Shown here piece by piece: positions 49,121-60,352 of a DNA stretch of 64,000 nucleotides. Where the stretch lies: assembly GCA_026261815.1 (NCBI GenBank), contig JAMPIT010000884.1, positions 13,157,001-13,221,000 on the forward strand, written 5' to 3'. Every line of letters begins with the position of its first letter. The first letter of the stretch is position 1. The notes beneath the pieces were generated by a model. It had not been told where the DNA came from, did no database searches, and saw only the letters and a list, made by a program, of their open reading frames with translations. This DNA is from Monarcha castaneiventris obscurior (Eukaryota; Chordata; Aves; Passeriformes; Monarchidae). Position numbers and translations under genes: made by a program.

Positions 49121-52100
49121 GTGCCCCTTGCTCCACTGCACCCCTGAAAATGAGCAGGTTTAACTTCAGAGAATGTGAAGCTACTGGGAAATAAAAAAAC
49201 CCCGTAGGTGGGAAAAAGAAAAGGCACAGGAATATCCACCTCCACACCCTGTATCTGGTTTTATACAAATCTCTGTCACAACTACTTAAACAGATGACAG
49301 TAATAAAACAAATCCATGCGTGTTTCTATTATTTTCACTCCTACCATTGAATTTCTCAGGTCCCTATTAATCTTTCACACATCAAAGAGGATTTTGAACA
49401 GGTTTGGGAGGCAGAACTGTAGTACAATAGAGAAAAGACCTGATTTTGGGGGGCGTGGGGGGTGGGAGGGAGGAGGTGGTGGTGGTTGTGTTTTTACCCC
49501 TTTTTTATTTCGGTTTTTATTTGTAAGCAATTCTTATTCTTCAGTGATCCTCAAGGATGGATGCCACACGGAGTTACTTGCAGATGAAAAGCAGATTTTT
49601 TAACAAAGGCTTCCTAAATTAATGATCTTAATCTGGATATTTAGTTTCAGAATAAATGAGTAAAACAATTAAACTGATCATAAATAGATTTCTTATCCCC
49701 TTGAACTGATCTGGTAGATTAATAATAGGCATATTGATCTGGTGGACTAGTAATCCACAAGCAAAAGTGTTCACCAATTTTCCATTTACCCATTTTCCCA
49801 TCCTGAGCATAGTCATGAAAACCAAAGCCTTAGAGAAGAATATCCATAGTGGTAAGATAAAAACTGTGGGCACAGCTACTCTGATATCCTCCCACCTTAG
49901 CCACAGCCATAATTTACAAACAGTCACTTAGAAAGAAGATTCCTTAGTATGGGAATGCCACGGCAACACAGCAACGTCAAGACTCCTAAATATAACAGCA
50001 AGTTAACAAAAGAACAAAAGTGGATTGCTAAAAAGGATAAAATTACTATTTAAACATTGCTTGCTATTCACAGTGCACACATGAAGCTCCTGGGTTTCAA
50101 TGCTACACAGTCAAGTCCACTCTGGTGCAATTAAGTTCCTAGAAAAAGTCAGAAAGCTTATTTACTTTTTTTTTTTTTTCCATTGGGAATCATTAACTGT
50201 GCATTAAGAATCCCATTCACAATACCAAGCCTGCACAGGCTTGATAAACTAGACAGCTACTGCAGCAGAGTCAGCATAATCTGAGCTAAGGGGTCTAAAG
50301 ACTTCTACAAAACAATCTGCTCTGAAATGTATGTTCCCAATACTATACTCTCTTTAGTGCACAGTTTTTCTCTCCCTTTTCATCTTTCCAGAGATCCTAG
50401 TGTCACACAGGTTTCATCTGCACTTTGTGTTGCTAACACAACTCTCAAAGGTGATGTGTGCCCTTTCGGGCTAGTTACCAGTGCACAGAAGGGTCTCTGC
50501 TTCCAAAGAAATGTCTTGAAGATACAGGCAGTGTCTTTTTGCACAGCAATTAAAAACCCACTGGAAAAGCAGGTAAACATTTCAGGGATTTTTCAGTCAA
50601 GCTCTGATTTCAGATGGATCACCCTCAATATGAACACAGATCATGATAGCTCATATGGAAGGCAAGTTAGTCCAATGAGTTTAGGAAGTGCCTTATTCAA
50701 AGAGCTGACCATTCTCTGGCAGTTTGCATAAAAATGGGAATTTTCCAATTTGATTCCTGGTGGATAAGTGTCTACCTTACAGCTAAAAAACAACAATCCA
50801 AACAAAACCCCAAAACATCACCCAACTGACACCCTTACTGGCAGTCTCAGCAGAAAAAAGTCCTTAGGACTGAGTAGGCATGGAGGTTTCACCAGACATT
50901 TAACCTTTGGAAGTGGTTCCAGTGCAAGGGAACTGAGCCACGGCAGCAGTGACAGGGACATGTGTGACTTGCTTGTGTCCCCTCTGTACTTCCCTCGTGC
51001 ACACAGGTTGGTGTTTTGTCACAGCTGCCAACTCAAACCAGAGTAGAGTAGGGTCACTTACAAAAAGGAAGAGGGTAGAGAGTGAAAGAGAAAACATCCT
51101 AACTGCAAGTGCTTGGTCAGAGAAATCAAAGGTGGAAGTGCCCCTGTCCCCCACAAACTGGAAATTCTGTAAGCAGCAGAATCCAGCAGTTTGACCAAAT
51201 CAGATCCCTTGTGATACCGTAAGCACTTACTGAAAAGAAAAGCCAAACTTTGCTTATGGTAAAATGGCAACTTAGTGCCCATCTGGTGTGAACACAAAAC
51301 ACGGTGGCTATTTTGTTGGGGCCAAAATAGAGGGAGGCTGAAATTCTAGCAGAAAGCCAGAAATGTGATACTTAAGAGTTTCAGCAGCTCATTTTCCTGA
51401 AACATATTAATGGTGGCACTGAGGGGTAGCTGCGATGCAGCAATGAAAATTTTAAGATAAAGGGAATTTGGTCTCCCACAAAGCAGACTGACCCACAGGG
51501 CCCTCTCCCACCCTGAGAGCAGCACGGAGTCTGGCCAGGTGAAGCTTTAGCTTTCAGGGTCGGCCTGGAAAAGAAAAAAGCATTGCTCTGCCAAGGCCTG
51601 TTTCAGCCTGACACCCACACAAACAAGCCACTTCTTTCATTAACACCCCATTTTCCTGGTTTTGAGGTTTCACAAAGCAGAAGAATAGCACTGACATTTC
51701 AACAGCTAGATCCCAGCTAGAAAATGTCCTAAAATTACTCTGTAGAGTCTGGTAGCTTACTAAAAAACCTCAATGTCAAAACTCAAAGTACATTCAGTTT
51801 AAATACACCCTTGGGGGGATTTTATACTAACTACTTTCTATTTCAGACTATTCACTTTAAGCTCAACCAGCAATGCTTCATCACTCATCCAAGAAAACTC
51901 CCCTCTCTGCCACCCAATCTCAATCAACCTGCCAAATTAATTATCACCCTGCATTTGTCTATTGCTAAGAGGGGAGAAAAAAGCAAACAGATGAACCTAG
52001 CAGTGACCCGAGCAAAAATGAATCCTCTGAAACGGAACTAATTAAATCAGTTCAGTGATCTTCTTCCAGCACAACACATTTCACCCACTCCATCCCCAAG

Positions 52101-52148
52101 CAGCCCAGTTCTCCCATCTCCTCCAACTGTCCTCGGCAGGGCACTCAC
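49121..52148. other. Non-coding region
   Basis: Unique sequence with a G-rich tract at 49447-49488 and a T-run near 50166. The 134-codon plus frame at 50327-50731 has no recognisable domain and no splice support. No mobile element was recognised. Confidence 0.7.
49447..49488 (+). repeat. G-rich tract with quadruplex potential
   Basis: Several runs of three to six G (GGGGGGCGTGGGGGGTGGG, then GGAGG and GGTGGTGG) are followed directly by a T-rich segment. At least four G-runs within 30 bases meet the usual quadruplex pattern. Confidence 0.75.
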
Positions 52149-52200
52149 ATGGAGCTCAAATGTCTCTCCAGCAGCAATCCAGGGATCTTTTCTACTCATC
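52149..52200 (-). other. Candidate coding exon (52 nt), weak
   Basis: On the minus strand a donor CAT|GTGAGT follows at 52148. A pyrimidine tract (TTTTTTCCTTTATTTT) precedes the AG at 52202-52201, but it sits about 20 bases away, so the acceptor is only moderate. One open frame gives MSRKDPWIAAGETFELH after a first split base. Its phase fits the candidate exon 150 bases upstream and the one at 41562-41512. No family was recognised. Confidence 0.2.
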
Positions 52201-52348
52201 CTTGCAATCACATCATTTAAAATAAAGGAAAAAAGCCAACTGTCACACAGAAAATTCACAACAATAATTTCCCACTGACATTTACATGCAAATTCCTGGC
52301 CACAGAATATGTGTTTCAGCCAGATAGCAGTAGGATTTGATTACCTAC

Positions 52349-52396
52349 CTCAAATTTATGGGACCACAGGCACCAAACTGCGGTGCTCTGCTGGCT
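52349..52396 (-). other. Candidate coding exon (48 nt), weak
   Basis: The minus-strand acceptor GCTCTCCTCATTCCATAG is strong and the donor GAG|GTAGGT at 52348 is fair. More than one frame is open. The frame ASRAPQFGACGPINL ends with two bases that join the first base of the next candidate exon (52200) as an Arg codon. The intron between them would be 148 bases, short but acceptable. Open short frames are common by chance, so this is tentative. Confidence 0.18.
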
Positions 52397-53811
52397 CTAT
52401 GGAATGAGGAGAGCTCAGAGCACTGTCAGAGCAAGGCTTCACTTCTAATACCCCAGTCAGGCCTTACAGCAGAGCTGTCAGGACTAACACACAGAGAAAT
52501 TCCAGAATTTGTGCGTTTTAAATGAATGCCATGAATCAGACACCAAACCCTGTACTAAGTGAATTCCCAACCTAGCAAGTCCATGTGCGTGCACAGCCAT
52601 AGCATTGATGACCCTGCTGACTCAAAAGGGCCTCGCTCAAGGAAGTAAGCTAAACACACAGTTTAGGCTCTCCTGTCCTACAATTTTAAGTGACAGTCCA
52701 GTTGAAATGCATGCAAAAACACATTTGGGGCATAAATTTTCCCATTGCTGCAATTGGCACCAATTTCCTTGGGGTCATGCTGTCAGACACTGCGTGACAC
52801 CCTGTGCCAGCTGATCACATCACGCCTGTGCAGTGGGAATATCGTAAGCTGAAGGACCACGGTAGAAACACCAGCCTCTCGTCTCTCAGTGCACTTCACT
52901 TTCCATCACTCTTCTCTTTCTGCAGAACACATTCAGAGCAAGAGCAGAACAGGGCAAGGCAACTCAAACAGGGCACGAAATGCCAGGTGACAGCCCCACT
53001 CGGGGAATTAAAAAGACACCGAAGCGAGATCTCCCTTGACTAGAGTTGGAATATCAAGTCAATCCCACCTTGCTTTTCTCCCTGTATGATTTTTAACATG
53101 GTCTGTGCTTTCTTAGACAGGAGGCATGTCACAAATAGACATCAGCACTGAAATCTGGATGCCTGCATGGGATCCCTGTCGAGTCAGGTAGAGCTTCAGG
53201 TGCAGGAGCCCTGACAGTGCCCTCTCCCATAACAGAGCGCAGGAACAGCACAGCAACACACAGAGGCAGGACTCTGAGTCATCTCTAGGTAGGTGCCTAC
53301 ACAGGCAACAGTTTGTCATTCGCACCCATCTGCTGCTCCAAATCACACACACATGCTGTCACGTGTGCTTTTCCCCATCTGGATTGCAGAGATGCTGGAT
53401 ATAAACAGGCAAAAGTCAGGAAGATGAATACTGGGCTTGTGCTGTACAAGGGAGAATTGTCAGGCACCTTCGTCCACCCTAACAGGAGCAATTTCAGTGG
53501 AGGTTTCTAGAAGCTGAAGTAAAGACAGATTTTTCACAATGGCTGCAGGTTTTTCCATGATTTGAAATACTGCCTTTCAAACCAGTCTGACTCTTAATGA
53601 GCTTTGCTTCTCAGATTTTATTTTTAAATAAAACCATGTATGTTCTCTTAGAGGGATATCATAAAATACATTCTCCTGCAACATTGTCTGCCAGCATTTC
53701 ATTCCACGTGGTTCACCCGAGTCCTATTTCCATCATATTTCCATAGTGTCACAGCACTGCTGACAGCAAAAGCAGAGCCCACCAAAGGTGCAGTCTCTAC
53801 CATGGTGTGGA

Positions 53812-53846
53812 GATGCACAGAACATTCTGGTGGATGCACAGAACAT
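53812..53846. repeat. GATGCACAGAACAT repeated at 21-bp spacing
   Basis: The 14-bp word is at 53812-53825 and again at 53833-53846, with a diverged spacer. It is a small tandem duplication in unique sequence. Confidence 0.85.
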
Positions 53847-56156
53847 ACGATACTCAGGGGGGGTCGTGGTGCAAATGGGTGTACCAGGAGGCATTTTAGA
53901 GTGAGAAGGAGAAAGGCAGAGCAGGACAGAGGGGAAAAGAGCCCCTTCTGGAAGGGCTGACCTCAAAGGAGAGACATGCAGCTGACCCTCTGTTTCAAGC
54001 CCCTAGTTTTGGTTCTGTTAAATTGAATCATGTCGAAACTGCTGAAATGTTCTGTGCTGGAAGAATATCCCATATTGAAAATATATTTGGACTAATCTGC
54101 CTTTCAGAAACAGGCTTCAACAAAATTAAGTACCATTTCTGTGGTTAAAAAAAAAAAAAGGGAAAAAGTTGTGTGTCAAAAAGGTCTGTCTATTCAAAAC
54201 AAAATTTTGACATTTGTTTGTTTTCTGTGTGCAACTACTTGCCCCTCCACCATTGGTCCTTTTTTTCCCCCAGAATTTTATTCCTTGAGTGATCTAGCTT
54301 TGCATGCTGCTGAAATACACTTTTAATGCAAGCTTCATCAATTAAAGCAGTGTTTCCTCTTCTTATTGACAGTTCAGCACTGCCTCAGAAACAAGAGCTT
54401 TCCTTCTATTAATCTCATTACAATGTCTTCAGTCCCTTCATTTTGTTGCTGAAAAAGTAATTTAAGTTCCTTTTTCCTGTGTCCCAAATACTTATTCTTT
54501 CGTCTTCTTATGTTCAGTTTGTGCAAAAATGCTATTTTGATTCAGCAGAAGTGTTATTTTACTAGAAATATATCACTTTACCCTAACCAGGAGGGTCCAT
54601 ATTGAAATGTGTTTATATTTCTAACTGTCAAAACAAACAGAAAAAAAAGGGGAGGAGGGAGGGGGAAGCTTTGCTTAGTGCTAAGTGGCTGTGCAGATCT
54701 GGTTTTCTGACTATGAAAAAGGAACTCTCCAGATGTGTATTGATTACAGATTCAATCCTGAGCCCCTAATGCTAACAACATTTTCATCAATTCAGCATGG
54801 CCTGGAGGTTGTCCTTTGTTTTTCCTCCTGTGCCTGGGAACCAGCCTGGTCTTCCGGGTGCCATGGTTAAACACAATTAGTCTGTGTCTTTGTAAGATGG
54901 CTTTGAGTCTCTCCCTGCTATTATCTGTCAGCTGCAAATCAGAGAAATCTTAGTAGCAACCACTTCTAAAGCATTTCCAGGCCACCATACAAATTTGTTA
55001 ACTCAGACAGAACCTTCCTGAGGAAAAAAAAAATTATTTATCTCCATTTCACAGATGGAGAATTGAGGCATTTACCCAGCACAACACTGCAAATCTGGGA
55101 ATAGAAATGAAATATCTTCAGTTCATGGGATCAGACCTTAGGCTTTGTTTTGATCAACTATTTACGTCCAAGTTCTTTTTTTGGGGGGAGTCAAGGGTAT
55201 ACACCAGGGAACAGAATTATTCTTATTTTTGGCTGCCAGGAGATGTTATCACTCTTTCTGAAATGAACTGTTCAGCCCTCTAAATATCAGAAGGAGGACA
55301 AGCTTCATGTCTAACAACCTTCCTTTTTACAAAAGCACATTTTAAGAAAGCAAAACAGGAAACAAAGAAAAACCCAAAGAATAAAAAAGTAAAGGTTTTC
55401 CCCTGTATCTGGGCTGAACTCAGGCATCTTTCCTCAGTTAGAAGGACTTCAGCTATAGAAGGTAACTTGAGCAAAGTCAAAAAGTTTACAGTTGTGCCCT
55501 GGACCTGGGCTGAACTTTCCCCAAGCTTTCAAGACATCAAATCCACTTCAGCTCTGCCCAGGGATGCAGAGATGAACAGCGACAGGAAGAGATAAAGAGC
55601 CAAAATGCCAGGAGAGAAAGCATTCTCACAAAGCCTTCTGATTTACTGAGGTGTGTGAAGCATCTCTGACATGAAAGTGTCCATTTTCTCTCTTCCACTT
55701 TCAATTTTTCCATGCAATTCTTTTTTTTTTCAGAAAGAGAAATCAAAGATAATTGCAGTTTTCCTACTTTATTAGTATAAAGACTTATATTCCACAAGCA
55801 TGTTGCCAGGAGATAAGCAGCTGCATTCTGAACATTGAGTGCCTGTGTGCCTTGGGCCCTCTCAATGGGTCCCTTTGTTAGGACAAAGACTCCTTGAAGG
55901 AGAACCAGGGCCACCGACAACATTGGTTCAGGCAAGGGCGACAGAGGCTGAGAAACAGATGCTTTTTGAGCTTGGGAAAACTACACAAAAGGAAAAAACT
56001 AACTTCCCTTTCTCATACCTAACTATAGAACATAAATAAAAATGTCTATATCCTAAATAGTTTTCCTAACCTTACACTCTTCTTTCCACACATCCGCCCT
56101 GCTCCCCGCAACACACACAGTGTGGCCCTAGAACCAGCATTTCCCTTTGTTTTCAG

Positions 56157-56259
56157 GCAAAGACAGTTCATGGTAAAACACCTGCAGGGCCTTAAGAGAA
56201 AGTCAGGTGGATCAAGGAGCTGCTTACATGCTCAGTTCTCACTAAGGAGCCACACAAAG
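56157..56259 (+). other. Candidate exon (103 nt) with strong splice signals
   Basis: The acceptor TTTCCCTTTGTTTTCAG ends at 56156 and the donor AAG|GTGAGT begins at 56260; both are close to consensus. One of three frames is open. It is basic, including KHLQGLKRKSGG, and matches no family I know. One open frame in 103 bases is unsurprising, so coding is not shown, and the segment could equally be an exon of a long non-coding RNA. It is on the opposite strand to the minus-strand candidates. Confidence 0.2.
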
Positions 56260-56681
56260 GTGAGTATTCCCATGGGAGACTTCTCAGTGGCAGTCTGGAG
56301 TGTAACATCGAGGAACAGATGATCAAAGAGGGGAAAAAGGGTTCCCAGTTGCTTGTAATGCCACACTTTGTTGGCTCTATGACTAAAAAGTGGCATCCAG
56401 CCTCCATGTGCATAATGCCACTCACATCTTCCACAATATTAAATACACAGGATGGAGAAAAAAGTGTATGGAAATGCAGGTAGTGCCCACACTGATAACT
56501 ACTGATAAGCTCAAAACATTTGGAATCTCTAAAGACAACAGCACTAAATCCTCTTACTGTAGATTACAGAAGACACAGCTGGTTGCTTTCTGTAGCTGTA
56601 AAAATTACAGCATTTCAAGTTTGCTTAGAAATTTCACTTCCTGGAATCTGAATCATAGAAAAATAAAACTTGAAAATTATT

Positions 56682-56711
56682 AGGAAAAAAAAAGAAAAAA
56701 GAAAAAAGAAA
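56682..56711 (+). repeat. (GAAAAAA)n purine tract
   Basis: AGG is followed by A9 and then three GAAAAAA-like units. It is a pure purine strand and a simple repeat. Confidence 0.85.
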
Positions 56712-57288
56712 CTACATTTCCTCTAAGAGACAAAGAAGGCTTTTAACTACTAGGACTGCAAAGAGGAGAAAAAAATAAATACAAGGACTGAAAACTGAGT
56801 ATTCATGGCCAATCTGTGATCTGCTGCCTCTGCAGTGGTGGGAAACCTGCTGAAGGGTAAACCTCAGCTCTGCCTGGTATCAAAAGCCAGAGGAGTAGAT
56901 ATGGTAAAACATAATAAACAAGCTGCATCCTTGCACTCTGTCAGGAGGATGGGCTGGACAGAACAAAATGCCAGAACTAAAGCAAGCTAATGCTAAAAAT
57001 AACTTTATCTCTCCTTCTTTATCTCAAGGGCCAAATTATCTCAGTTCTACTTGAGAAGACTAGGCAATGCCAGCATCAGGAAGGTCAGAAACCATGTGAA
57101 AATTTACCCAGTAGCTTATCCACTGCCTAAATATCTGCTATTGCAACAGTACAGAATAGCACAAGAATTCCTACTGTCTTACAGCACAAATATATGCCAA
57201 GTCTTTATTTGAAGAGCGTGAGTTAAAAATGCACTTTAGATACTACAGATTTAATGTCCTCACATCCTATTGCACAAGATTTTTTGGG

Positions 57289-57304
57289 TTTTTTTTTTTT
57301 TTTT
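57289..57304 (+). repeat. T16 homopolymer
   Basis: Sixteen T follow TTTTTTGGG and precede CCCC. It is low-complexity, and no retroposon was recognised on the minus strand beside it. Confidence 0.85.
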
Positions 57305-60300
57305 CCCCAATGAAATAGCTTTCTGGTTATTTATTAAAAAACTGCTTTGTGATTATTATGAACTATCTGGTAGAGGTACACACTAATTCCTTGTCCCCAG
57401 AATGCAAAGAGCACTTGCAAATAAGCAAATAACACAACCAGTTGACTGGAAGAATTAAACCTGGATTTCTTCAAAACTCAAATGCTTCACAAATTGATTA
57501 GCTAGAGATTTTGGTTTTGATACAAGTACTTGAAGGGAGAAAAAGGATATCTGAGATATCAAAACATCCTTTTTCAATATTTCAATGTCTAGGACAACAG
57601 CATTTCCGTTTTCTTATACTACAGAGTGTTGAAATTAAAATTTAAAAGGAAAAAAGCCCCATAACCCAGGGAAAAAACCCCACAGTTGTTTCAAGCTGTA
57701 AAGGGTTTACTGACTCAAATGAGCTCTTTTGCTGCTGTCCAACTTCACTCCCAGAGTTTCTCAAGGTATTCAGGCTGCGTTTCATGAAATGCTTCCACAG
57801 TCCTCCTTGCAGATCTGGTCACTGGCTGGAAATCTGGTTGTTGGGTAGCTCTTGATTTACAAAGAGTGGCCCAAGTTTCAGAACTTACAGGCTGGTCAGC
57901 CTTTCTAAGGTCAGGATGCACAAGGTGCACACCTGGGAGAAGGATAGGGAGAGGGAGTCAGGAGAGGTTGACGAGCAGGATCTGACAGCAGCTCACAGGC
58001 AGCCTGATATCCAACTGGAGAATTTCCTGTGAGTGCTGTGCTCTAGGAATACTCACAACACTGAAGCCTGGTGTCCTTCCTGTCCCTGCTTTTGGGTGTG
58101 GATCATGCCAGAGCAGTGCAGACATCCTGGTGACCTGGTGCATGGGAGCAAGTCCAGCTCCACTGCTCGTGCCCAGCAAAATGCGTCCCTGGGTGCAGAA
58201 CAGGAAAGAAACACTGCCAAAGGGCCAAGGTGTAAGGACCAAGGACCCAGGGGATCTAACAGGATGTAGATATCAGAGAGCAGGGACAGAATGAGGTCAG
58301 AGTCTGATCTCCAACCCAGGGAGTGGAGCAAGCTCCATCTAGGCAAACGATTTGCTCTAATCCTGTTACTGGATGAGAGGCAGAGGGAGAAGAAGGAATA
58401 TGCTCCAAGTTCATACAACCAGCAGGTACCCAAACAATGAACCCAAACCAGAAACGTGCTAAGAATGTGGCAAGCAGATGGCTGTTCTTCTTTTGCTGTG
58501 TGTGGAGGAGTCATATGTCCAGGATTCCATACCACGGAGGAATTGCACTTTTGCAGGACAGGACATCCAGCTCACCCTAGCTGATACACACAACTGCTCA
58601 GTAAGCAGACAAGTGTTCACCGTTTCTTTTATTTGGTTGTTTTGGGGTTTTCTTAAAGGCCACACTTCTACAAAGGGATGCAAAATCCATCCCTAAATCT
58701 AGCAAACAAGCAAGAGACAGTGGCCAATTTAGCTCCTCCAATCTTCTTTACCAATCTCCTCTAATTGTTCCCAAATCCCTGTGGGAACAACAGGAAGCAG
58801 TAACTTCACTTAGAGAAAAGGCCCATGGGATTAGCTGTACCAGGGTGGAGTTAATTGATGATTTTTGTCAGGTTCTGGCCAAAACCAGAAGAAAAAGCCC
58901 AAGATATGGAGGAGGTATGAGACAAGGTTAATTTGTATGTGAGAAGTCAAGGAAAAAAAGTGAAAAAGAAGAGTCCAGACTTTTTTCTAGCTCTTGTTAT
59001 TTCTTAATTTCATTGGCATCTCTCCTATGCTATAACCATTTCTTTTCAGTTCTTACCTCACAGAGTGCATTGCCCAACAAACTCCTGACTGCTAAAAAGT
59101 GGGTAACTATCCACTGCTGGAGAATTTTTTTTGCCCTAAGAGGACACAGTCAGTACAGCTCCAACACCTCAACCCTCAACAGCCAAAGAGTTGCTTTGTC
59201 ACTGAATGCAGCTGCAAAAAAGCCAGAAAAATAACTAGCTTCATTTTAAAACATTAATTTCCCAATGTGAGGCAAATACTTATACTTGATATAACATGTG
59301 GGGGCCAGGTGGTATTGAATCAGTTCAAGGTAGAACTTTCCTCCAACCAAAACTCAGTTTGACTGAAATTCTCTGGGGCAGAAGAAAGTGTAGTTCTGTC
59401 CTTGTTCTATGCTGCTTCAAGAATAATGGGGCCAGACACCCAAGGGGAAATCCTAAGGGTTACTGTCCTGTAAATAACAAAACCCCAAACTGGAAGTTAC
59501 ACATGAACAAAAACCTCTCTGGCTATCACTGTAAATATGGATTTAACTAATCAATCAGCCTGAAACACTACAAAAAGGTCAAGGATGATTATTTAAAGTA
59601 CCAGTTGTCACATAACTGATAGAAGAACAGCATGACTGTGCAGCTCTTAAACCAGAGACCAGATGCCTAGACCTAAGAAAAGCTTATTATTGAGATTGTG
59701 AGGCCACAAGGGAAAGAGGTTTTAAAAACACTCAAATAGCAACCCTCCTTGAAAACAACCATGCTTATACTATCCTGTAATACTAAACTAACACAGTGAA
59801 AAAGTAAGCAAGCAAACAAGATTGAGTATCTACACAAGGAAAAAAAAATAACAGCCAACCAAAAAAGTGGGTAATATTGAATCTATTTTGAGAATGTTCT
59901 TAAAAATAAAACTTTCTTTTCATAACAGGAACAATTGGTCCTGACAAACTTACTTCACTTTATACATGAAGGAGATTTAAGCTCAGGCAGTTACAACAGT
60001 GCAACTCCTGTCAAAGAACTCTGAGGAAAAACTAATATCTATATCAAGTTTCTACTTTTCAGACTCATCAACCTAAGGGCTGATTAGGTTTAGAAAAAAA
60101 TTTAAACAACAATATGATGAAAAAAGAGGCCATGGCCCTGGCATATGGTATTATAAACACAGGAAAGTGCCAGTATAAACCTTTATCGGGAGACTGGGTT
60201 CTTTGTCAAACCGTGCCTTTCTTCCAAAACATCCTTGCTGCCATATGTCTGCATCTCGCCAGCTGCAGGCCTAATAAGAGACTTCTTATTCATGCTGTAT

Positions 60301-60344
60301 AATGTTTTACAGGTTTGCCACGGGGGTCACTCACTGGGAGCCAT

Positions 60345-60352
60345 TTACGTCA
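60345..60352. promoter_or_regulatory. CRE-like site TTACGTCA
   Basis: This is the reverse complement of TGACGTAA, a known ATF/CREB variant site. It sits in a segment (60300-60480) that is richer in GC, with the purine block GGCGGAGGAGAGAGGAGGGG 45 bases downstream. No TATA box was found. It might be a small enhancer. Confidence 0.25.

Noticed and set aside
55537..55935. 132-codon minus-strand frame
   Set aside because: It starts at TTG rather than ATG and has no recognisable domain or splice support.
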